A stretch of 64,000 bases of DNA. Origin: Stappia indica. Its GTDB lineage: Bacteria; Pseudomonadota; Alphaproteobacteria; Rhizobiales; Stappiaceae. Positions 51,878-59,448 of this stretch are shown here, piece after piece; within the stretch, counting starts at the first letter, position 1; the number at the start of each line of letters is the position of its first letter. Both the position numbers and the translations under genes were made by a program. Under the pieces are notes generated by a model. It ran no database searches, was not told the origin of the DNA, and saw only the letters and a program-made list of their open reading frames with translations. Location: assembly GCF_009789575.1 (NCBI RefSeq), contig NZ_CP046908.1, positions 4,741,001 to 4,805,000 of the forward strand. The letters are read 5' to 3'.

Positions 51878-52297
51878 ATGTCCGCAAGAGGCGATCTTTG
51901 GCTCCGGCTGGTTCAGTCGGTCGCGACCGTCGAAGCCGAGCTGGGCAAGATCCTGCAAGACCAGTACGGCCTCGGCCTGTCGGACTACCGCGCGCTGGAA
52001 GCCCTTGAAAGGGCGCCGAAAAGCGAGCTGCGCATGCAGGAGCTGGCCGCGCATCTGCAGCTGAACCAGAGTTCGGTGTCGCGGATGGTGGAGCGTCTGG
52101 AACGCGGCGGCCTCACCGTCCGCGACCTGTGCCCGGACGACAAGCGCGGCGTCTACACCGTGCTGACCGACAAGGGGCGCGCGCATCTGACGGCCGCCCG
52201 GCCGCACTACGAAAAGGCGCTGGAGACCGCCATGGCGCGGCACGGAGGGGCCGAGGCGCTTGCCGCAGCCTTCGCCAGCGCGGGGCAGGCGGCCTGA
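51878..52297 (+). CDS. MarR family transcriptional regulator
   Basis: Winged helix-turn-helix repressor, 139 residues: GLSDYRALEALERAPKSELRMQELAAHLQLNQSSVSRMVERLERGGL is the DNA-binding core, followed by the wing DLCPDDKRGVYTVLTDKG. ATG 51878 has GGGAAAGAG upstream; an ATG-containing extension to 51830 overlaps the operator and is rejected. Likely represses its own gene and the SMR/deaminase genes through the shared 16-base site. Convergent with the next LysR gene. Confidence 0.88.
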   Translation: MSARGDLWLRLVQSVATVEAELGKILQDQYGLGLSDYRALEALERAPKSELRMQELAAHLQLNQSSVSRMVERLERGGLTVRDLCPDDKRGVYTVLTDKGRAHLTAARPHYEKALETAMARHGGAEALAAAFASAGQAA

Positions 52298-52303
52298 CGC
52301 GCT

Positions 52304-53218
52304 TCAGGCGCCATCCATTTCGATGAGAAGGTCGGCAAGGCGTCGGGCCGCCGGACCCATGGCCTCGTCCAGCCGGTGGGCGAGATAGGCCTGCGACGCG
52401 GTTTCGCCATTGCGCCCCAGCGCGCCGATATTGAGCCGTGCGAGCCGGCCCTGCCCGATGTCGCGCTCCACCAGCCAGAAGGGCAGGCGCCCCCATCCCG
52501 CGCCGCCGAGGATCAGGCTGTGCTTGGCGTCCTGGGTGTTGACCCGGCAGGTCTGCGGCGAAAGCACGCCGAAGTCGCGCCCTTCCGAGATCGCGGAGGG
52601 GTCGGACAGCACGACCTGGAGATGGTCGGCGAGATCCAGCACCTCCAGCGGCCGGCCGGGCTCGCCATCCGCGAGCGGATGCGTTGCCGCGGCCACGGCG
52701 ACCTGGCTGATCGACGTCAGCGCATCGAAGCGGATGCGGGGGTCGCGAAAATCCTCGCCCACCATGACGGAGAGGGCGCAGCGCTTCTGCTTAAGCGCGT
52801 CGAGCGGGCCGCCGAGCGGCTCGACCCGCACCCGCACGGACACAGACGAAAAGTCCTGCCGCATCCGCGAGATCGCCCGGCCGACCTGCTGCAGCGGATA
52901 CAGCGTGTCGACCGCGACGGTGAGCTCCGTCTCGACGCCTCCCGCATAGCCGCGCGCCTTCGCCCGCAAGGCATCGACGCGAACGATGATGTCGCGCGCA
53001 TTGCCGAGCAGCGCCCGGCCCTGAGGCGTCAGGACGGGCCGGTGGCCCGAGCGGTCGAACAGCTCGACGCCGAGCTGCGCTTCGAGATTGGCGATGGCAA
53101 CGCTCACCCCCGACTGCACGCGCGAGAGCTTCCTGGCGGCGGCCCGGAAGCTGCCGCTCTCGGCGATCGTCACGAAGGTGCGCATCTGGTCGAGGGTCAG
53201 GGCATCGAGCATGATCAA
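52304..53218 (-). CDS. LysR-type transcriptional regulator
   Basis: DNA-binding regulator, 304 residues (ATG 53218 or 53212). Helix-turn-helix: [44 protein letters not shown]. The effector domain includes [19 protein letters not shown] and HPLADGEPG. Divergent from wrbA with a 107-base gap that is AT-rich (near 53236-53256), so it probably controls the wrbA-MFS pair. Confidence 0.88.
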   Translation of the reverse strand: MIMLDALTLDQMRTFVTIAESGSFRAAARKLSRVQSGVSVAIANLEAQLGVELFDRSGHRPVLTPQGRALLGNARDIIVRVDALRAKARGYAGGVETELTVAVDTLYPLQQVGRAISRMRQDFSSVSVRVRVEPLGGPLDALKQKRCALSVMVGEDFRDPRIRFDALTSISQVAVAAATHPLADGEPGRPLEVLDLADHLQVVLSDPSAISEGRDFGVLSPQTCRVNTQDAKHSLILGGAGWGRLPFWLVERDIGQGRLARLNIGALGRNGETASQAYLAHRLDEAMGPAARRLADLLIEMDGA

Positions 53219-53325
53219 TCCAGATGAACGGGTTGATAGATTTTATATCACTTAAACCGCACGATCTTTGCGGGCAACCTCCGCCTCATTCGCAATCAGG
53301 CGCAATCAGACGTGAGGTTGAAACG

Positions 53326-53952
53326 ATGGCCAAGGTTCTCGTGCTCTACTACTCCTCCTACGGTCACATCGAGACGATGGCCGAAGCGGTGGCGGACGGC
53401 GTCCGCCAGGCCGGCGCGTCCGTCGCCATCCGCCGGGTGCCCGAACTGGTGCCCGAGGCGGTCGCCGAAAAGTCCGGCTACAAGGTCGACCAGGGGGCGC
53501 CGGTCGCCACCGTCGCGGAGCTCGCCGACTACGACGCGATCATCGTCGGAACGCCGACGCGGTTCGGCAACATGGCCTCGCAGATGAAGAACTTCCTCGA
53601 CCAGACCGGCGGCCTCTGGTTCGAGGACAAGCTGGTCGGCAAGGTCGGCAGCGTCTTCACCTCGACCGGCAGTCAGCACGGGGGGCAGGAGACGACCATC
53701 CAGTCGACGCAGACAGTGCTGTTCCACCTCGGAATGATCATCGTGGGCCTGCCCTACAGCTTCAAGGGGCAGATGCGGATGGACGAGATCACCGGCGGCT
53801 CGCCCTATGGCGCCTCGACCCTGGCGGACGACGGCAATGGCGGGCATCGCGACCCGAGCGAAAACGAGCTCAATGGTGCCCGCTTCCAGGGACGGCATGT
53901 CGCCGAGATCGCACTGGCTCTTGCCGCCGGTCGGCAGGGCAGGGCGGTATGA
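53326..53952 (+). CDS. wrbA: NAD(P)H:quinone oxidoreductase, WrbA family
   Basis: FMN-binding flavodoxin-like quinone reductase, 208 residues, normal for Wrb[23 protein letters not shown] is the FMN phosphate loop; [29 protein letters not shown] and [14 protein letters not shown] are family signatures. ATG 53326 is chosen by the conserved start; upstream in-frame ATG 53224 is in the regulator gap. Its stop overlaps the start of the MFS gene (ATGA at 53949). Reduces quinones to protect against redox cycling. Confidence 0.93.
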   Translation: MAKVLVLYYSSYGHIETMAEAVADGVRQAGASVAIRRVPELVPEAVAEKSGYKVDQGAPVATVAELADYDAIIVGTPTRFGNMASQMKNFLDQTGGLWFEDKLVGKVGSVFTSTGSQHGGQETTIQSTQTVLFHLGMIIVGLPYSFKGQMRMDEITGGSPYGASTLADDGNGGHRDPSENELNGARFQGRHVAEIALALAAGRQGRAV

Positions 53953-55172
53953 CGACCGCCGCAGCAAGGCCGGAGCCGTCCTCCACCAGATGGGCGGCCG
54001 TCGGCCTGATCGTCGGGGCCGGGATCGTCGCGGCGCTGCAGGTGGGAAAGGCGCCCATCGCAGCACCCTTGCTGGAAGGCGATCTCGGCATAAGCCTTGC
54101 GGCGCTGGGCTGGCTGACCGGCGTCTTCGCCCTGATCGGGCTGGTCGGGGGCATCCCGACCGGGGCGCTGGTCGGCAGTCTCGGCGCGCGCCGCGTCCTG
54201 GTCGCCGGCCTGCTGGTCACGGCGGCGGGCGCGGCAGCCGGGGCGCTGTCTGCAGGTCTTGCGATGCTCATGGTCTCGCGGATCGTCGAAGGCGCGGGGT
54301 TCCTGCTGATCATCGTCGCCGCACCGTCGCTGCTCGGGCGCGTCTCCCGGCTCGGCGACCGGGACCTCGCCTTCGCGCTGTGGAGCTGTTTCATGCCGCT
54401 CGGCTTGGCGGCGGCGATGCTGGTCGGGCCGATGTTCGACGACTGGCGGGCGATGTGGTGGGCGAGCGGCGGGCTGGCCCTGGCGCTCTGCCTGTTGGTG
54501 CCGCTCGTCGTGCCGGCCTCCCGCGAGCGCCACGCCTGGTCATGGCGGCGCCTGCGGGACGATACGGCGGCGGTCTTCGGCAATGCCGGGGCGGTCGGGC
54601 TCGCCGTCTCCCTCGCGCTCTACAGCCTGATGTTCTTCGCGCTGTTCAGCTTCCTGCCGGTGCTGCTGATGGAGCAGATGGGTGTCTCCCACCGCACAGC
54701 CGGGCTGCTCAGCGCGCTGGCCTCCGCCGTCAACGTGATCGGCAACCTGGCGGCGGGCGTGATGCTGTCGCGGGGCGTCAGCCGGCCGGCGCTGCTGATC
54801 GGGGCCTGCCTGATCATGGGCGCGGCGAGCCTCGGCATCTTCCTGCCCCTGCTGCCGGCAACCGCGACGTTTCTCCTGTGCGTCCTGTTCTCGGCCGTGG
54901 GCGGGCTGATCCCGGCAACCATCCTGTCGTCTGCGCCGATCGTCGCCTCCTCGACCGCCCTGGTGCCCGTGGTGATCGGCCTGGTCGTCCAGGGCAGCAA
55001 CCTGGGGCAGATCCTCGGCCCCATTGCCGTCGGCAGCGCCATCGACCGGTTCGGCTGGAGCTCGGCCGCCGTCATCGTCGCCGGTGCGGCCCTGATGGCG
55101 GTGGCCGTGGTCGCAGCCTTCGCGCACCGCATCGCAGTGCCGAATGCCGAGAGAGGCGGAGGAGCGCGATGA
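53949..55172 (+). CDS. Major facilitator superfamily transporter
   Basis: Inner-membrane transporter of 407 residues with about 12 helices. The first-half loop [16 protein letters not shown] is a form of the MFS motif A, repeated less well as [16 protein letters not shown] in the second half. Coupled to wrbA by an ATGA overlap, so it may export the compound that WrbA detoxifies; cargo unknown. A 98-base gap with an ECF41-type promoter follows. Confidence 0.87.
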   Translation: MTTAAARPEPSSTRWAAVGLIVGAGIVAALQVGKAPIAAPLLEGDLGISLAALGWLTGVFALIGLVGGIPTGALVGSLGARRVLVAGLLVTAAGAAAGALSAGLAMLMVSRIVEGAGFLLIIVAAPSLLGRVSRLGDRDLAFALWSCFMPLGLAAAMLVGPMFDDWRAMWWASGGLALALCLLVPLVVPASRERHAWSWRRLRDDTAAVFGNAGAVGLAVSLALYSLMFFALFSFLPVLLMEQMGVSHRTAGLLSALASAVNVIGNLAAGVMLSRGVSRPALLIGACLIMGAASLGIFLPLLPATATFLLCVLFSAVGGLIPATILSSAPIVASSTALVPVVIGLVVQGSNLGQILGPIAVGSAIDRFGWSSAAVIVAGAALMAVAVVAAFAHRIAVPNAERGGGAR

Positions 55173-55211
55173 GCGCGGCCGGCGCGGTACCCGGAAAATC
55201 TCCGGCGGGCA

Positions 55212-55238
55212 CGTCACAAACGGACGGGCTCAATCGTC
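55212..55238 (+). promoter_or_regulatory. ECF41-type promoter
   Basis: CGTCACA (55212-55218), a 16-base spacer and CGTC (55235-55238). The published ECF41 target consensus, as I recall it, is TGTCACA-N16-CGTC; only the first base differs. It ends 32 bases before the AhpD-like gene, whose neighbour is an ECF41 sigma factor. Motif read directly; link to the sigma factor by family knowledge. Confidence 0.8.
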
Positions 55239-55270
55239 AAGGGGATACAACACGCAAATGGAGCCTTGAG

Positions 55271-55699
55271 ATGACGACCAAGCCGGTAAATCACTACAAG
55301 AACGTCCCCGATGTCTTCGGCGCGCTGGAAAAGGTGCACGGCGCGATCGACGTGCACGGCCTCGACCGGATGCTGCACCATCTGGTGCAGCTGCGGGCCT
55401 CGCAGCTCAACGCCTGCGCCTATTGCGTCAAGATGCATACCAAGGAAGCGCGCGACGACGGCGAGACCAACGAACGCCTCGACCGCCTGACCGTGTGGGA
55501 GCATGTCGGCGACTTCACCGCCAAGGAGCGCGCCGCACTGGCCTGGACGGAGGCGCTGACCCAGCTCGACCGCAAGACCGACTACGGCGTGCTGCGCGCC
55601 CAGCTGCGCGAGCACTTCAGCGAGGCGGAGATCAGCGCCCTGACCGCGACGGTCGCGATGATCAACCTGTGGAACCGCATCCAGGTCTCGACGCACTGA
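55271..55699 (+). CDS. Carboxymuconolactone decarboxylase/AhpD-like protein
   Basis: Alkylhydroperoxidase-like protein of 142 residues. The redox motif C-A-Y-C followed by VKMHTKEAR (LNACAYCVKMHTKEAR) is the AhpD active site with downstream His. The domain is all helical and ends NLWNRIQVSTH. Such genes are the usual partners of ECF41 sigma factors, and here the sigma gene starts 1 base after this stop. Expected role: peroxide or quinone-type redox stress response; substrate unknown. Confidence 0.9.
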   Translation: MTTKPVNHYKNVPDVFGALEKVHGAIDVHGLDRMLHHLVQLRASQLNACAYCVKMHTKEARDDGETNERLDRLTVWEHVGDFTAKERAALAWTEALTQLDRKTDYGVLRAQLREHFSEAEISALTATVAMINLWNRIQVSTH

Positions 55700-55700
55700 C

Positions 55701-56591
55701 ATGCGCTCGCCCGAGACAGCCTTGTTCGAAGAACGGCGCCCGTTCCTGACAGGTCTGGCCTACCGCATCCTCGGCTCGCGTGCCGAAGCCGAGGATGCGG
55801 TTCAGGACACCTACCTGAAATGGCAGACAAGCGAGCGCGCGACCATCTCCAACCCCGCCGGCTGGCTCACCGCCGCCTGCACGCGCCGGTGCATCGACAT
55901 GCTGAGATCGGCGCGCCGCGCGCGGGTCGACTATGTCGGTGCGTGGCTGCCGGAGCCGATCCAGACGATGACCGACGATGGCCCGGAAGAGGCGGCGGAG
56001 CTGTCGTCGACGCTCTCGCTCGCCTTCATGCTGGTGCTGGAACGGCTCGCGCCGAAGGAGCGCGCCGCCTATCTGCTGCGCGAGATCTTCGACCAACCTT
56101 ATGAGGACGTGGCGGCGGCGCTGAACGTGACCGAGGCGGCCTGCCGCAAGCTGGTGTCGCGTGCACGCAGCCGCATCGGTCGCGAGGAACCGGGCGCCGT
56201 CGTGCCGAAAGCCCGTCAGGACGAATTGCTCGCCGCCTTCCGCGCCGCGATCACGACGGGAAGCACGGCGCAGCTCGCCAGCCTGATGCGGGAAGACATC
56301 GAGCTGAAGACCGACGGCGGCGGCAAGGTGCTGGCGCTCTTGCAGCCGCTCTCGGGCAAGGCCGACGTGCTGGCCTTCGTCGGCGGACGGCTCGGCGAGT
56401 ACTGGTCCAACTACGAGTGGCGGCACATCGACATCAACGGCGCGCGCGGCGCGCTGGTCCTCGACGGGCCGGAGATCGTCGCCTCGGTGAGCCTTGCCTG
56501 CGATGCCGAGGGGCGCCTGACCGGCATCTACATCATGCGCAACCCGGACAAGCTGGCGCGCCTTCAGGATGCCGAAAGGACGATCCAATGA
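55701..56591 (+). CDS. ECF41-group RNA polymerase sigma factor with SnoaL-like C-terminal extension
   Basis: Extracytoplasmic-function sigma factor, 296 residues. Sigma region 2 lies at about 8-75 (RPFLTGLAYRILGSRAEAEDAVQDTYLKW), region 4 at about 110-165 (LERLAPKERAAYLLREIFDQPYEDVAAALNVTEAACRKLVSRAR). The extension from about 175 is SnoaL-like and acts as a built-in control domain. Three ECF41 hallmarks are present: WLP between the sigma regions, DGGGK in the extension and NPDKL near the end. No anti-sigma gene is nearby, as expected for this group. Co-transcribed with the AhpD-like gene and, by ATGA overlap, an MFS transporter. Confidence 0.95.
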   Translation: MRSPETALFEERRPFLTGLAYRILGSRAEAEDAVQDTYLKWQTSERATISNPAGWLTAACTRRCIDMLRSARRARVDYVGAWLPEPIQTMTDDGPEEAAELSSTLSLAFMLVLERLAPKERAAYLLREIFDQPYEDVAAALNVTEAACRKLVSRARSRIGREEPGAVVPKARQDELLAAFRAAITTGSTAQLASLMREDIELKTDGGGKVLALLQPLSGKADVLAFVGGRLGEYWSNYEWRHIDINGARGALVLDGPEIVASVSLACDAEGRLTGIYIMRNPDKLARLQDAERTIQ

Positions 56592-58063
56592 CCGAAGCGC
56601 GTGTCGTCACAGCCTCGCCCGGCTGGGCGGACTTGCTCTCCGGCGGCAATCTCGTGCGCTCGCTCGCCCTGAGCGGCGGCGTCGCCCTGCATGCCGTCAA
56701 TCTCTACATCTCGACGACGATCCTGCCGACCGTCGTGCGCGAGATCGGCGGGCTGGATCTCTATGCCTGGAACACGACGCTGTTCGTGATCGCCTCGATC
56801 CTCGGCGCGGCGCTGTCCTCGCCGGTACTTGCAAAGGCCGGGCCGCGCGGCGGCTATGGCGTGGCGGCGGCGGTCTTCATCATCGGGACGCTGGCATGCG
56901 CCGCTGCCGGCTCGATGCCGGTCATGCTGGCCGGCCGGTTCGTGCAAGGGCTGGGCGGCGGTATCCTGCTGGCGCTGGCCTATGCGATGGTCCGGCGGGT
57001 CTATGCCGAACCGCTATGGCCTCGCGCGCTGGCGTTGCTGTCCAGCATGTGGGGCATCGCCACCCTGCTCGGGCCGGCGGTGGGCGGGATCTTCGCCGAG
57101 CTCGGCCTGTGGCGTGGGGCGTTCCTCGCCCTGGTCCCCTTTGCCGCGCTGATCGCTGTGGCCGCGTTTCTCGTCCTGCCGCCGCGCGAAGGGGACGCAA
57201 GGCCGGCCGAGCCGCTGCCCCTCGTCCAACTCGCGCTGCTGACGATTGCCGTCTTCGCCGCGTCCTGGGGCGGGATCGGCGAGAGCATCGTGTCGACCGT
57301 TGCCGGGATGCTGGCCGCGCTGCTGCTGGTGGTGCTGTTCGTCGTGGTGGAGCGGAAGGGGGCGAGAAAGCTGCTGCCGAGGGAGACCTTCCGGCTGCCC
57401 GGCGCATTGGGGAGCCTTTATGCGACGTCGGCGCTGCTGGCCATGACCGTCACCTGCACGGAGATCTTCCTGCCGTTGTTCCTGCAGGAGCTGCATGGCC
57501 GCTCGCCGCTCCAGGCCGGCTATATCGCGGCGGTGATGTCGGCCGGCTGGACGGCGGCTGCGATCCTCGCCTCCGGGCTCCAGGGTGCGCGCCGCACCCT
57601 CGCGGTGCGTGCCGGGCCGGTGCTGTCGCTCGCTTCGATGCTTGCCCTGGCGCTGGTTCTGCCTGTGGCCGATCCTGTGGCCGATCCTGTGTCCGGTCTT
57701 GTTTCCGGTCCGGCGGGCGACGTGTTGCGGCTTGCCCTGATCTGCGCCGCGCTGATCGCCGGCGGGGCGGGCGTCGGTCTCGCCTACCCGCATCTGTCGG
57801 CGATGGTGATGCATGTGGCCCCGCCGGATGAGCCCGACAACGCCGCCTCGTCGATCATGACGGTGCAGCTCTGCGCCACCGCCTTCGGCGCGGCCATTGC
57901 GGGGCTTGCGGTCAATCTGGCCGGCGGCGGCACGTCGTCCGGTGGCATGGACGTGGCGAATGCGGCACGCTGGCTGTTCGCGACCGTCGCGCTCGCCCCG
58001 CTGGCCTGCATCCTCGCGATGCGCAGCGCCTCGTTCCGGAAGGCGGTCATCCGGTCCGCCTGA
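56588..58063 (+). CDS. MFS drug/efflux transporter (DHA2-like, 14 helices)
   Basis: Inner-membrane exporter of 491 residues, size and helix count fitting the 14-helix EmrB/DHA2 group. LYISTTILPTVVREIGG and the loop after helix 2-3 are typical; FVQGLGGGILLALAYAMVRRVY holds the G-rich motif C region. A short in-frame repeat (VADPVADPVSGLVSGP) arises from 12-base direct repeats at about 57661-57700 in a loop. Its ATG overlaps the ECF41 stop (ATGA at 56588), so it belongs to the same stress operon. Confidence 0.9.
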   Translation: MTEARVVTASPGWADLLSGGNLVRSLALSGGVALHAVNLYISTTILPTVVREIGGLDLYAWNTTLFVIASILGAALSSPVLAKAGPRGGYGVAAAVFIIGTLACAAAGSMPVMLAGRFVQGLGGGILLALAYAMVRRVYAEPLWPRALALLSSMWGIATLLGPAVGGIFAELGLWRGAFLALVPFAALIAVAAFLVLPPREGDARPAEPLPLVQLALLTIAVFAASWGGIGESIVSTVAGMLAALLLVVLFVVVERKGARKLLPRETFRLPGALGSLYATSALLAMTVTCTEIFLPLFLQELHGRSPLQAGYIAAVMSAGWTAAAILASGLQGARRTLAVRAGPVLSLASMLALALVLPVADPVADPVSGLVSGPAGDVLRLALICAALIAGGAGVGLAYPHLSAMVMHVAPPDEPDNAASSIMTVQLCATAFGAAIAGLAVNLAGGGTSSGGMDVANAARWLFATVALAPLACILAMRSASFRKAVIRSA

Positions 58064-58090
58064 GGGCCGCAGACAATGAAGGGAAGTGCA

Positions 58091-58621
58091 ATGTCCGTCG
58101 CGTTCGTCGAGCCGGATGCCGATCTGCTCGAACGCCTGCTGCCGGTCGCCCGGCGGATTTTCACCGACACGTTCGCGGACCGCTACGACACGGCGGCCTT
58201 CGAGGTGTTCTGCGAGGAGATGTATCGCCCCGGCGGTGCGATGTCGCAGGATTTCGGGGCGGCCGGGATACGCTGGCAAGTCGCGGTGAGCGGCGGGCAG
58301 CCGGTCGGCTACGCCAAGCTGACGCCGCTGCGGGCGCCGGCGGTCGACCCGCAGCCGGGCGCGCTGGAGCTGCAGCAGCTCTACGTCCTCAGCGACTGGC
58401 AGGGCAGGGGTGTCGCCGACCGGCTGATGCAATGGGCGCTGCAGACTGCGGCCGCAGATGGCGTCGGCGAAGTCTACCTGACCGTGTTCGATCACAACGA
58501 GCGGGCGAAGCGCTTCTACGCCCGCTACGGGTTCGAGGAGGCCGGGCGCTGCACGTTCCGGCTCGGCGAGCGGATCGACGACGACCGGATCTGGCGCGCG
58601 CGCCTGCCGTCCCGCCGTTGA
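58091..58621 (+). CDS. GNAT family N-acetyltransferase
   Basis: Acetyl-CoA-dependent transferase, 176 residues. The acetyl-CoA pyrophosphate loop is LYVLSDWQGRGVADRLMQWAL (Q/R-x-x-G-x-G/A pattern) and motif B is VYLTVFDHNERAKRFYARYGFEEAG. AAGGGAAG lies upstream of ATG 58091; an ATG at 58076 would add five residues. It follows the MFS gene by 27 bases, likely the last gene of the ECF41 operon. Substrate unknown. Confidence 0.88.
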   Translation: MSVAFVEPDADLLERLLPVARRIFTDTFADRYDTAAFEVFCEEMYRPGGAMSQDFGAAGIRWQVAVSGGQPVGYAKLTPLRAPAVDPQPGALELQQLYVLSDWQGRGVADRLMQWALQTAAADGVGEVYLTVFDHNERAKRFYARYGFEEAGRCTFRLGERIDDDRIWRARLPSRR

Positions 58622-58640
58622 GGCGGCCACCTTCTCTGCT

Positions 58641-58791
58641 GTCATGCCTGCGAAGGCAGGCATCCAGTATCCGCTGGCGGTGTTGGTGACGCGAAAGGGC
58701 CGGGGGCTTCTTCGCGGTGTTTACGGCTTGAGCGGAAACGTCCGGGGTTACTGGGTCCCGGTCTTCGGCTGCGCCGAAACCGGGACGACAG
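58641..58791. repeat. Composite palindromic intergenic repeat
   Basis: Begins with ATGCCTGC-GAAG-GCAGGCAT (58644-58663) and ends with a long stem in which GTCCCGGT-C-TTCGGC (58755-58769) pairs with GCCGAA-ACCGGGAC (58773-58786), one base bulged. The outer flanks CTGTCATGCC ... GACGACAGG are roughly complementary. This is the layout of dispersed alphaproteobacterial intergenic repeats and resembles the element at 31804-31999. Confidence 0.6.
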
Positions 58792-58830
58792 GCGGAGGGT
58801 GGGGTGCTGCCTGCGTGTCGTCATGGCGGA

Positions 58831-59124
58831 CTATGGAAGGCCGTGAAAGAGGTCGCGCCAGTCGGGGTTATGTTCTTCGATGTGCCTTATCTTCCAGGCT
58901 CGTTTCCAGCGCTTGATCTGCTTTTCGCGCCGAATGGCGGCTTCGACATCGGTATGATGTTCGAAATAGACAAGGTGCGTGACGCCGTGGCGGCCGGTGA
59001 AGGAGCGCGCGACCTTGTCGCGATGCTCCGAAACCCGGCGTGCAACATCGTTGGTGACCCCCGTGTAGAGGGTCCCGCCGACGCCGCTTGCCAGAATGTA
59101 GACATAGTAGTTGTGATCGCGCAT
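58831..59124 (-). CDS. GIY-YIG superfamily nuclease domain protein
   Basis: Single-domain protein of 97 residues. YYVYILASGVGGTLYTGVTND is the GIY-YIG motif in its common YVY...LYTG form; the catalytic Arg (VARRVSEHRD) and Glu (EAAIRREKQIKRWKRAWKIRHIE) regions are present. Standalone UPF0213-like proteins of this type are common in alphaproteobacteria and of unknown role. GC content is lower than its surroundings. It lies between a palindromic repeat and a miniature transposon, so this stretch has collected mobile sequence. Confidence 0.87.
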   Translation of the reverse strand: MRDHNYYVYILASGVGGTLYTGVTNDVARRVSEHRDKVARSFTGRHGVTHLVYFEHHTDVEAAIRREKQIKRWKRAWKIRHIEEHNPDWRDLFHGLP

Positions 59125-59180
59125 CCGCCCTCCCTGACTGGCGTCACCCGATCACCCCTCGGCCGCCCCGCCAGAGCGCC

Positions 59181-59448
59181 TAGGTCGTGGACTCATAATT
59201 GTGCCGGAAACGGCGTCTGGCCCGGCAATGATATGCCAGGAGGAGCGTGATGGCCGGGGCAGGTCCCCCGGCCGAGCGATCCGACGCCGCAGATCGAAGT
59301 CGGGCCGACGCCCTTCGGGTCTGGGCGAACCTGCCGGCAACAGCGTCGCAAGACCTTGAAAACCGGACGGTTTCCTGCGGACTTGCTCCTTGTATCCGAT
59401 CAGGTTCGCGCAGACCGTTTCTCGCCAGAATTATGAGTTCACGACCTA
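59181..59448. mobile_element. Miniature inverted-repeat transposable element, copy B
   Basis: Same 268-base element as copy A (48291-48558), 16 substitutions apart and no gaps. TA at both ends; inverted termini TAGGTCGTGnACTCATAATT. The right-end CTA (59446-59448) is the TAG stop codon of fhs on the reverse strand, as copy A provides the stop of the quinone reductase gene. It separates fhs from the GIY-YIG gene. Confidence 0.9.
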
